From Sandarakinorhabdus sp. AAP62 (GTDB lineage: Bacteria; Pseudomonadota; Alphaproteobacteria; Sphingomonadales; Sphingomonadaceae), in the NCBI RefSeq assembly GCF_000331225.1, contig NZ_ANFY01000014.1, positions 1 through 47,063 of the forward strand: a stretch of 47,063 nt of DNA, read 5' to 3'. Positions 10,604-17,733 of the stretch are shown piece after piece. The notes under the pieces were generated by a model that saw only the letters and a program-made list of their open reading frames with translations, was not told the origin of the DNA and searched no databases. Position 1 is the first letter of the stretch, and each line of letters starts with the position of its first letter. Made by a program: the position numbers and the translations under genes.

Positions 10604-10761
10604 ACGGCATATTGTTCCTGATCCCGGTGGCGCTCGGCCTGGGCCTGCTTGGGCTGTTCGCCTTTTTCTGGGCGGTGGGGCGCGGCCAGTTCGATGATCT
10701 GGACGGCGCTGCCCTGCGCATCTTCATCGACGATGAGGAGCCGCGCGATGCTCAGGACTGA
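10600..10761 (+). CDS. ccoS: cbb3 oxidase maturation protein CcoS
   Basis: A 53-residue single-pass membrane protein of the CcoS/FixS family, needed for haem and copper cofactor insertion into cbb3. The N-terminal half is one membrane helix (FLIPVALGLGLLGLFAFFWAV) and is followed by the family pattern GQFDDLDG and DDEEP. The ATG overlaps the ccoI stop. The last 14 bases overlap the start of the following small gene. Confidence 0.92.
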   Translation: MNGILFLIPVALGLGLLGLFAFFWAVGRGQFDDLDGAALRIFIDDEEPRDAQD

Positions 10762-10948
10762 GCCGCTGGCCTATCTGCCCGCGCTGCTGGCCCTGGCGCT
10801 GGCCGCCATGTCGGTGACGGCCCGTGCCGAAGCGCCACTGATCAGCCTGTGCAGCGGCAAAAATCTGCCCCGTGAACCCAGCCGCGAATGTGACCAGGCC
10901 TGCCACATCGGCTGCAGCCGCGAAAAGCGCGGTTCAGGCCGGCTCTGA
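10748..10948 (+). CDS. Small exported Cys-rich protein ending the cbb3 operon
   Basis: I do not recognise a named family. The 66-residue product opens with an export signal (about residues 1-27, LLALALAAMSVTARA followed by EAP, a plausible signal peptidase I site). The mature part of roughly 39 residues has four cysteines in the pattern C-x12-C-x3-C-H-x2-C and ends in a basic tail. Overlap with ccoS by 14 bases and lack of any gap suggest it is translated with the operon. A role in periplasmic copper or thiol handling for the oxidase is inference from the cysteines and the position. Its last 15 bases overlap the 3' end of convergent fixJ. A longer frame to 10649 exists, but the start at 10748 gives the clean signal peptide. 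Confidence 0.7.
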   Translation: MLRTEPLAYLPALLALALAAMSVTARAEAPLISLCSGKNLPREPSRECDQACHIGCSREKRGSGRL

Positions 10949-11581
10949 CGGCGCCGGCGCTGCCCCGGCCAGATCGGCCATGCGCGCCGTAAAGGCGATC
11001 TTCAACGCGTCTGAAAGCGAGCCAACCCCCAGTTTCGACATCAGATTGGCGCGGTGGATTTCCACGGTGCGCGGGGAAATGCCCAGATCATAGGCAATCA
11101 CCTTGTTGGACTGGCCTTCCACCAACCCGTTCAGCACATCGCGCTCGCGCGGGGTGAGCCCGTTCAACTGCGCACGCGCCTGATCAGCCAGGCGATTGAG
11201 CTCGGCACGGCCATCATTGTGCCGCAGCGCCTGTTCCAGCGATGCAATCACCGCCGCTTTCTCGAACGGCTTTTCGAGGAAATCCACGGCACCGGCCTTC
11301 ATCGCCCGCACCGCCAGGCCCACATCGCCATGGCCGGTAATGATGATCACCGGCAGCACAACGCCCTTGTCCTTCAGGGCCTGCTGCACGGCCAGCCCAT
11401 CCATCGCGCCCAGCCGCACATCCAGCAGCACGCAGCCCGGCGGCAGGTGCGGCGCCGCCTTCAGGAAGGCCTCACCCGATTCAAAGCTTTCCACTTCATA
11501 GCCAGAGGTTTTCAGCATGAAGCCAACGGAGCGGCGCACCGCTGCTTCATCATCCACCAGGTAAACACGCTTCTCAGCCAT
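10934..11581 (-). CDS. fixJ: FixJ-type response regulator
   Basis: A 215-residue two-domain response regulator. The receiver domain shows DD at 10-11, the phospho-acceptor Asp at position 54 in LLDVRLG, and the Lys in EKPFEK. The C-terminal LuxR/NarL-type helix-turn-helix reads LTPRERDVLNGLVEGQSNKVIA and ISPRTVEIHRANLMSKL. It should be phosphorylated by the adjacent FixL and activate microaerobic genes, classically fixK; no fixK lies in this window. The ATG at 11581 overlaps the fixL end by 8 bases. The frame is open further upstream, but that part is the shadow of fixL. Confidence 0.93.
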   Translation of the reverse strand: MAEKRVYLVDDEAAVRRSVGFMLKTSGYEVESFESGEAFLKAAPHLPPGCVLLDVRLGAMDGLAVQQALKDKGVVLPVIIITGHGDVGLAVRAMKAGAVDFLEKPFEKAAVIASLEQALRHNDGRAELNRLADQARAQLNGLTPRERDVLNGLVEGQSNKVIAYDLGISPRTVEIHRANLMSKLGVGSLSDALKIAFTARMADLAGAAPAPSEPA

Positions 11582-12776
11582 CCTGCGGCTCCTCTGCCAG
11601 TTCCAGAGTGAAATGAAAGGCGGTGCCGCCAAAGTCCGACGGTTCCGCCCAGATGCGACCGCCATGGGCCTCGACAATCGTGCGGCAGATCGACAGGCCG
11701 AGCCCCATGCCCTTTTCCTTGGAGGTGTTGAACGGCTGGAACAGCACTGCCGCGACCTCCGGCGCCAGCCCGGACCCGGAATCGGACACCACCACCTCCA
11801 CCAGGCCTCTGCCAGCCGGCCGGCTGCGGACTTCCAGATATTGCCGCACCGAACGCTGCATGGCTTCCACCGCGTTGCGGATCAGATTGAGCAGCACCTG
11901 CTGGATCTGGATCCGATCGCACAGCACCAGATCAACCGAAGGATCCAGCCTTATCTCGAAATCCATGCCCGTGTGGCCAGCGCCGGTCAGCGCCAGCGCG
12001 GCGGCCTCGGTCACCAGCCGACGGAGTCGTTCCACGCGCCGCTCGCTCTCACCGCGGCTGATGAATTCGCGCAAACGGCGCACGATCTGCCCGGCACGCA
12101 GCGCCTGCGCGCCGGCTTCCGTCAGGGCCTCGCGCACCATGTCGATATTGTCCTGCGTCGGTGTCCCTCTATCCCTCAGCAGCGCCAATGCGCCTTCAGT
12201 ATAGCTGGCAATGGCGGTGAGCGGCTGGTTCAGTTCGTGGGCCAGCGCACTGGCCAGGCTGCCCATCGCCGACACCCGACTGATGTGCGAAAGTTCGCCC
12301 TGCAGATCGTTCAGCCGCCGCTCCGTGCGCTGCATTTCGGTCAGGTCGCGGATGAAGCCGGTGAACAGCCGGCCATGTTCGGTCTGCGCCTCGCCAATCG
12401 CCAGCTCGATTGGAAAACTGCTGCCATCACGCCGGCGCGCGGTCGTCACCCGGCCGATGCCGATGATATGGGCCACTCCCGTTTCCATATAGTGACGCAT
12501 GTAATCATCGTGGCGATCGCGATCCGGATTGGGCATCAGGATCTTCACATTCTTGCCCACCACATCATCGTCATAGCCGAACATGCGGTGGGCGGCTTCG
12601 CTGAACAGCAGAATCGTGCCGGCCTCGTCGATCACGATCATGGCGTCGGGAACGGTGGCCAATATGGTGTTCTGCAGCGCCTCTGCGCTGTGCAGCAGGG
12701 CCGGGCTGGCTGGCGGCTGGTTGGTGATGAACGGGCACACAGGCAAAGATAGTGGCGCAAATGCCGGCAATTTCAA
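11574..12776 (-). CDS. fixL: FixL oxygen-sensing haem-PAS histidine kinase
   Basis: A 400-residue soluble sensor kinase that is active when its haem is oxygen-free. A single PAS domain (about 32-150) keeps the FixL haem pocket: proximal-His candidate H89 in RHDDY, then HIIGIGR with H103 and R109, the same 14- and 20-residue spacing as H200/H214/R220 of the Bradyrhizobium protein. A DHp helix with phospho-acceptor H180 (ALAHELNQPL) and an HATPase domain (NLIRNAVEA, DSGSG, GMGLGLS) follow. There is no membrane segment, unlike Sinorhizobium FixL. The assumed start is a TTG at 12776; a GTG at 12740 is an alternative. Its start lies 19 bases after the usp stop. Confidence 0.93.
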   Translation of the reverse strand: MKLPAFAPLSLPVCPFITNQPPASPALLHSAEALQNTILATVPDAMIVIDEAGTILLFSEAAHRMFGYDDDVVGKNVKILMPNPDRDRHDDYMRHYMETGVAHIIGIGRVTTARRRDGSSFPIELAIGEAQTEHGRLFTGFIRDLTEMQRTERRLNDLQGELSHISRVSAMGSLASALAHELNQPLTAIASYTEGALALLRDRGTPTQDNIDMVREALTEAGAQALRAGQIVRRLREFISRGESERRVERLRRLVTEAAALALTGAGHTGMDFEIRLDPSVDLVLCDRIQIQQVLLNLIRNAVEAMQRSVRQYLEVRSRPAGRGLVEVVVSDSGSGLAPEVAAVLFQPFNTSKEKGMGLGLSICRTIVEAHGGRIWAEPSDFGGTAFHFTLELAEEPQDG

Positions 12777-12795
12777 CGCCCGATTGCGCCAGCGT

Positions 12796-13608
12796 TCAAT
12801 GCGCCAGCAGCAGCGGCAGGTTGGCCGAGGCGATCAGTTCGCGCGTCACCCCGCCCAGCACGGTTTCGCGCAACCGGCTGTGGCCATAAGCACCCATCAC
12901 CATGTAACGCGCCGACAATTCGGCCGCTGCATGCAGCAGGGCCACACTCACCCGCCGCCCCTTGGCCGGCCATTCATGCACATCTGCGGCTATACCATGG
13001 CGAGAAAGCCACTGCGCCGCCTCGCGCGCGGCCAGGCCAGGCACATCGTCGCTCACTTCCACCAGGTGCACCGCCCCCGCCCGCTTCAGCAGCGGCAGCG
13101 CCAGCCGCAGGGCGTGGGCGGCTTCTGCCGAACCATTCCAGGCCACCACCACTTGCCCGGCCAGATCAAGCTGCTCCACGCCGTGCGGCACCATCAGCAC
13201 TGGGCAGCGCGTGTACATCACCACATCCCCCACGATGGCCTGCGGCTGGCGCAGTCCCCGGCGTTGCTGGGTGCTGGGTTGGCTGAGCACGACCAGATCA
13301 GCAAGCGACGATTGGTCGATCAGCGTTTCCACCGGATTGCCATCGTAACTGCGCCAATCCCACGGAACCCCGCTGCTGTTCAGCCGGGCTTCGATGGCAA
13401 GGCGCAGCGCCTTGTCCTGATCATGGATCGTGTCGATCAGGGCCGCCATGCCGAACATGCCGCCATAGGGATCGGCAGCATAGGCTTCCACCGGCGTCAC
13501 CTGCACGCAGGTCAGATGCCCGCCGGTTTGTCGCGCCACATCCAGCGCCACCGCCAGCCGGCCGGACTGGGCATCATCATCATGGATGTTCAGCAGGATA
13601 TTCTTCAT
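12796..13608 (-). CDS. Universal stress protein with two Usp domains
   Basis: A 270-residue protein with tandem UspA folds. The first runs from [11 protein letters not shown] to about residue 145, the second from about 150 ([16 protein letters not shown]) to the end. The second repeat keeps the nucleotide-binding signature [16 protein letters not shown]; the first ends in a divergent [18 protein letters not shown]. Such proteins are often induced by low oxygen or respiratory arrest. The gene precedes fixL by 19 bases on the same strand, so usp-fixL-fixJ is probably one transcript. I saw no FNR-type box in the 152 bases upstream of the start. Confidence 0.88.
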   Translation of the reverse strand: MKNILLNIHDDDAQSGRLAVALDVARQTGGHLTCVQVTPVEAYAADPYGGMFGMAALIDTIHDQDKALRLAIEARLNSSGVPWDWRSYDGNPVETLIDQSSLADLVVLSQPSTQQRRGLRQPQAIVGDVVMYTRCPVLMVPHGVEQLDLAGQVVVAWNGSAEAAHALRLALPLLKRAGAVHLVEVSDDVPGLAAREAAQWLSRHGIAADVHEWPAKGRRVSVALLHAAAELSARYMVMGAYGHSRLRETVLGGVTRELIASANLPLLLAH

Positions 13609-13760
13609 GCGACGCCAATCCGAAAGGCCGATTGCCGGCCAGCCTCCATCCCTGCCTTGCTTTTACGCCGCAGCCCGCGCCAAGGCTTTACGCAACATTC
13701 CGGAGTGTCCCTGTTTCGAAGGGCTTTTCCGGGCGCAATGAACGGCGTAACAGGCCGGAC

Positions 13761-14798
13761 ATGAGCGCAACCCTGACCATCCGCCGCCCCGATGATTGGC
13801 ACGTCCATCTGCGCGATGGGCCAATGCTGGCGGCCGTGGCCGATGCCACCGCCCGCCAGTTTGCACGCGCCATTGTCATGCCGAATCTGAAGCCGCCGGT
13901 GACGACGGCTGCTGCCGCCGCCGCCTATCGGGATCGCATACGCGCCGCGGTGTCGCCGGGCCTGACGTTCGAACCGCTGATGACCTGCTATCTGGTCGAT
14001 GGCATCGATCCGGACGAGCTGGTGCGCGGCCACGTGGAAGGCATCTTCACCGCCGCCAAGCTCTACCCGGCGCACGCCACCACCAACAGTGCCCACGGCG
14101 TCACCGATGTGCGCCACATTTATCCGGCGCTGGAAGCCATGCAGCGGACAGCCATGCCGCTGCTGATCCATGGCGAGGTGACCGATCACTCGGTCGACAT
14201 CTTCGACCGCGAGGCGGTGTTCATCGAAACCATCCTCAAAGCCGTGGTCGCCGATTTCCCGGCGCTGAAGATCGTGTTCGAACATATCACCACCAAGGAT
14301 GCTGTGGATTTCGTGCGCGACAGCGGCCCCAACATCGCCGCCACCATCACGCCGCACCATCTCGCCATCAACCGCAACGCCATGTTCGAAGGCGGCATGC
14401 GCCCGCATTTCTATTGCCTGCCCGTCGCCAAGCGCGAACTGCACCGCCAGGCGCTGCGGGCGGCGGCCACCAGCGGCAATCCGAAATTCTTCCTGGGCAC
14501 CGACAGCGCGCCGCATGCGGTGGAAACCAAGGAAAGCGATTGCGGTTGCGCCGGCATCTATTGCGCGCCCTTTGCCATCGAAGCCTATGCCAAGGTGTTC
14601 GACGAAGAAGGCGCATTGGGCCGACTGGAAGGCTTTGCCAGCGAACATGGCCCGCGTTTCTATGGCCTGCCGCTGAACGCCGATTTCATCACGCTGGAAC
14701 GGGTGGCCACACCGGTGCCGGCGCGCATCCCGGCGGCGGGCAGCGAACTGGTGCCGTTCCACGCTGGCGAGGTGCTGGACTGGCGCTTCGTTGCCTGA
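13761..14798 (+). CDS. pyrC: Dihydroorotase, PyrC type
   Basis: A cytoplasmic zinc amidohydrolase that cyclises N-carbamoyl-aspartate to dihydroorotate in pyrimidine synthesis. The 345-residue product matches class II (E. coli PyrC-like) dihydroorotase: [10 protein letters not shown] for the first metal histidines, MPNLKPPVT, the likely metal-bridging Lys in [24 protein letters not shown], and LGTDSAPHA with the catalytic Asp. I start at ATG 13761; an open extension to 13632 has no match to the family. The downstream DUF6671 gene starts inside its last codons. Confidence 0.95.
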   Translation: MSATLTIRRPDDWHVHLRDGPMLAAVADATARQFARAIVMPNLKPPVTTAAAAAAYRDRIRAAVSPGLTFEPLMTCYLVDGIDPDELVRGHVEGIFTAAKLYPAHATTNSAHGVTDVRHIYPALEAMQRTAMPLLIHGEVTDHSVDIFDREAVFIETILKAVVADFPALKIVFEHITTKDAVDFVRDSGPNIAATITPHHLAINRNAMFEGGMRPHFYCLPVAKRELHRQALRAAATSGNPKFFLGTDSAPHAVETKESDCGCAGIYCAPFAIEAYAKVFDEEGALGRLEGFASEHGPRFYGLPLNADFITLERVATPVPARIPAAGSELVPFHAGEVLDWRFVA

Positions 14799-15612
14799 TC
14801 ATCCCTATTCAGGCCTGCGCGTCTCACTGGCCACGCAGCATGGCAAGGCGCGCGCGCTGGCGCCGCCGCTGGCCCGCCGGCTGGGCCTGATCGTCGAGCC
14901 CGTCGCCATCGCCACCGATGCCTTCGGCACCTTCACTGGCACCACGCTGCGCGCCGGCACCGCGGCCGAGGCCGCACTGGCGAAGGCCCGCGCCGGCATG
15001 GCGGCATCCGGCCTTGATCTGGGCCTGGCCAGCGAGGGCAGTTTCGGGCCGCACCCGTGGCTGCCGTTCGGCGCCGGCGGGGTAGAAACCCTGGCCTTCG
15101 TCGACGCGCCGCGCGGCCTCGAACTCACCCTCTCCGCCGTTTCCCGCCGCACCAATTTCGCCCAGCACGAGGTGACGGATGGCGGCGACATCGCTCCCTT
15201 CCTCACCCGCATCGGCTTTCCCTCCCACGCGCTGGTGGTGAAGGGGCCCGATGGCGCCGTGCTGGCCACCGGCGTGCAGGACATGGCAACACTGTCGCCC
15301 CTGGCCTGGCCCGGCAACCGCCTCGAAACCGACATGCGCGCCCACATGAACCCCACCCGCATGGCCGCAATCCGCGCCTTGGCCGGCAGGCTCGCCGCGC
15401 GGCTGGGCACGCGCTGCCCGGCTTGCGGCGCCCCCGGCTGGGGTCAGGTCGATCTGTTGCGTGGCCTGCCCTGTTCGTCCTGCAATCAGCCAACGCAAGG
15501 CGTGCTGGCCATCATCGACGGTTGCGGCGTGTGTGCGCATCGCGGAAAGCGCCCCCGTCCCGACGGCGTGACGGCGGCGAGCCCGGCGAGCTGCGACTGG
15601 TGCAATCCCTGA
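14791..15612 (+). CDS. DUF6671 family protein with C-terminal zinc-ribbon
   Basis: A 273-residue protein that I recognise as the DUF6671 type; function unknown. The N-terminal part carries [37 protein letters not shown] and TNFAQHEV, the conserved blocks. The C-terminal 70 residues contain nine Cys, arranged as CPACG, CSSC, CGVC and CDWC, suggesting two zinc knuckles. The only reasonable start is a TTG at 14791, overlapping the pyrC stop by 8 bases; no ATG or GTG follows before the conserved block. That overlap implies coupling to pyrC, but a pyrimidine role is only inference. Confidence 0.75.
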   Translation: MPDHPYSGLRVSLATQHGKARALAPPLARRLGLIVEPVAIATDAFGTFTGTTLRAGTAAEAALAKARAGMAASGLDLGLASEGSFGPHPWLPFGAGGVETLAFVDAPRGLELTLSAVSRRTNFAQHEVTDGGDIAPFLTRIGFPSHALVVKGPDGAVLATGVQDMATLSPLAWPGNRLETDMRAHMNPTRMAAIRALAGRLAARLGTRCPACGAPGWGQVDLLRGLPCSSCNQPTQGVLAIIDGCGVCAHRGKRPRPDGVTAASPASCDWCNP

Positions 15613-15707
15613 CCCCACCCCCGACCCCTCCCCTGAAGGGGAGGGGAGCAGAGTGCCGCTGCCTCTAACCTCTCCCCTCCCCTTCAGGGGAGGGGTCGGG
15701 GGTGGGG
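15613..15707. repeat. Perfect 36-bp inverted repeat, likely bidirectional terminator
   Basis: Arms at 15613-15648 and 15672-15707 are exact reverse complements over 36 bases with a 23-base spacer. Each arm is itself partly palindromic (CCCCTCCCCTGAAGGGGAGG), so the DNA can form one long stem or two short hairpins. It begins at the stop of the DUF6671 gene and lies before the convergent acyl-CoA dehydrogenase, where it can end transcripts from both sides. A smaller hairpin of the same base style lies at 46972-46994. Confidence 0.85.
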
Positions 15708-15743
15708 CCGTTCGACAGCACTACCCTCTGCTCCCCCTGCTTC

Positions 15744-16916
15744 TCACCCCAGCCCCATCTGCCGCCCGGCCAGATCGAGCATGATCTCTTCGGAACCACC
15801 GCCGATCGCGTTCACCCGCACTTCGCGGTAGATGCGCTCCACCTTCGATCCGGTGATGAAGCTGGCGCCGCCCAGCACCTGCGCCGCCTCACGCGCCACA
15901 TGTTCCAGCATACGGGTCGCCTGCACCTTCAGCATGGCATAATCCGCCGGCACGCCCACGCCCTGCCGATGCTGGTGCGCGCACAGATCGACCCAGGCCT
16001 GCGTCGCCTGGATCTGCCGCGCGCAATCGGCCAGCTTGATGCGGATCGATTGATGCGCGCCCAATTTCTTGCCGAACGTCTCGCGCTGCTGCGCCCAGTC
16101 CATCGCTTCCTTCAACGCCACTCGCGCCATTGAACAGCAGCCGTGGGCCATGCCCAGCCGCTCGCTGTTGAAATTGCGCATGATGCCGATGAAGCCGCCA
16201 TTTTCCGGCCCGATCATGTTTTCCGGCGGCACCTCGACATTGTCGAAATACACCGCCGCCGTGTCCGAACAGCGCCAGCCCATCTTGTCGAGCCGGGTGC
16301 GGCTCACGCCTGGCCGATCGGTTTCGATCAACATCAGCGAGATGCCTTTCATCCCCGGCCCGCCGGTGCGCACCGCCACCGTCATGTAATCGGCGCGCAT
16401 GCCGGTGGTGATGAACATCTTCTGGCCGTTCACCACATATTTGTTGCCCACTTTCTCGGCGCGGGTCTTCAATTGCGCCACATCCGATCCGCCCGAAGGC
16501 TCGGTGATCGCCAGGCTGATCAATTTCTCGCCCGCCAGCACCGCCGGCGCGATGCGGCGCTTCATCTCGTCACTGCCCAGCGCCAGGATCGGCGGCAGGC
16601 CGATGCCGTGCGTCATCAGGCTGGCACCCAGCCCGCCAGCGCCGGCGGCGGCCAGTTCTTCCGACTGGGTCAGCCCGTGGAAGACATCAAAGCCTTCGCT
16701 GTGGCCGCCATATTCCTCCGGATAGCCAAGGCCCAATATGCCGGCGTCGGCCGCCTTCTTGTGGAGTTCGCGCGGCAGTTCGCCTGTCGCTTCCCACTGG
16801 TCGATATTGGGCAACACTTCTGCCGCCATGAAGCGGCGCACGCTGGCCGACACGGCTTCATGGGTTTCGTTGTAGAAGGGCGAACGCGCCCGCCATTCGT
16901 CGAAGCTGATGCTCAT
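15744..16916 (-). CDS. Acyl-CoA dehydrogenase
   Basis: A 390-residue FAD flavoenzyme that oxidises acyl-CoA to the 2-enoyl-CoA in beta-oxidation or a branched-chain catabolic route; the natural acyl chain cannot be told. Motifs in order: an N-terminal helical domain, LAITEPSGGSDVA (flavin and substrate contacts), KMFITTGMRADYMTVAVRTG, ERLGMAHGCCSMAR, RETFGKKLGAHQSI, and the C-terminal RIYREVRVNAIGGGSEEIMLDLAGRQ split by the usual helix. The SEEIM segment suggests a long- or branched-chain type more than short-chain. The ATG at 16916 gives full length. The nitroreductase ends 10 bases upstream on the same strand, so they are probably co-transcribed. Confidence 0.9.
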   Translation of the reverse strand: MSISFDEWRARSPFYNETHEAVSASVRRFMAAEVLPNIDQWEATGELPRELHKKAADAGILGLGYPEEYGGHSEGFDVFHGLTQSEELAAAGAGGLGASLMTHGIGLPPILALGSDEMKRRIAPAVLAGEKLISLAITEPSGGSDVAQLKTRAEKVGNKYVVNGQKMFITTGMRADYMTVAVRTGGPGMKGISLMLIETDRPGVSRTRLDKMGWRCSDTAAVYFDNVEVPPENMIGPENGGFIGIMRNFNSERLGMAHGCCSMARVALKEAMDWAQQRETFGKKLGAHQSIRIKLADCARQIQATQAWVDLCAHQHRQGVGVPADYAMLKVQATRMLEHVAREAAQVLGGASFITGSKVERIYREVRVNAIGGGSEEIMLDLAGRQMGLG

Positions 16917-16926
16917 GTCCGGGTCC

Positions 16927-17604
16927 TCACAGGAATGCGGCGATATCGTCCAGCGGCTTCTTGATCAGCGCGTGGACAGGAACAGTGGCGGTGGCCGCCG
17001 GATAGCCGGCCACCAGCAGCAGCCAGGGTTTCTCATCATCCGGCCGCCCGCAGATGCGATTCAGGAATTGCATCGGGTTGGGCGTGTGGGTCAGCGTCGC
17101 CAGCCCGGCCTGGTGCAGCGCGGTGATCAACATGCCCGTGGCGATGCCCACGGATTCGTTGATGTAGTAATTCTTCTGCCTGTCGCCCGCCCTGGGCCCG
17201 CCGCGGCGCTGGGCAAAGATGGCGATCAGCCAGGGGGCGGTTTCCAGATAGGGCTTGTTGGCATCGGTGCCCAACGGGGCCAGCGCGGCCCGCCAATCCT
17301 CCGGCGCCTTGCCCTCGTCGTAAAAGCCGCGCTCTTCCACTTCGGCGGCGGCACGCACCTGCGCCTTCAGTTCGGGTGAGCTGATGGCAGCGAAAAACCA
17401 TGGCTGGTGATTGGCGCCGCTGGGCGCCGTGCCTGCCGCCCGGATGCAATCGGCAATGATGGCCTGTGGCACAGGCGTATCGGCGAAATCGCGGCAGCTG
17501 TGGCGGCGGGCCATGAGCGCGTGGAAATCCCGCGCCCGCGCCCGCATTTCAGCCTCGGCCAGCGCCTCGAAATCGCGGAATGGCACCTGATCGTGCGGCT
17601 GCAT
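16927..17604 (-). CDS. Nitroreductase family flavoprotein
   Basis: A 225-residue FMN-dependent oxidoreductase of the nitroreductase superfamily. The N-terminal RRHSCRDFADTPVPQAIIAD and AAGTAPSGANHQPWFF are FMN-binding motifs, and NYYINESVGIATGMLITALHQAGLATL forms the dimer helix. The overall pattern resembles the iodotyrosine-dehalogenase/BluB-like branch more than classical NfsB, but the substrate is not predictable. A reading frame of over 700 residues continues upstream on this strand, but it is the antisense shadow of the S9 peptidase gene; the ATG at 17604 is the natural start. Confidence 0.85.
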   Translation of the reverse strand: MQPHDQVPFRDFEALAEAEMRARARDFHALMARRHSCRDFADTPVPQAIIADCIRAAGTAPSGANHQPWFFAAISSPELKAQVRAAAEVEERGFYDEGKAPEDWRAALAPLGTDANKPYLETAPWLIAIFAQRRGGPRAGDRQKNYYINESVGIATGMLITALHQAGLATLTHTPNPMQFLNRICGRPDDEKPWLLLVAGYPAATATVPVHALIKKPLDDIAAFL

Positions 17605-17733
17605 GGTTCGCCTCCTCCCCCCGTTATGGCGCGGGAGCTTGGCCGCGACCAGCCTGTTGCAATTTGCGGGGGCAGCCCTTGCAGTTGCGTCGCGGCCCGA
17701 CCAAGATTGGCGCTTCAATTGGGGGAACACACC

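Noticed and set aside
13609..13760. FNR/FixK box before usp-fixLJ
   Set aside because: No TTGA-N6-TCAA-like palindrome found by eye in the gap.
15613..15707. Insertion-sequence ends
   Set aside because: Terminal arms are present but only 23 bases lie between them, with no transposase; it is a palindromic repeat or terminator.
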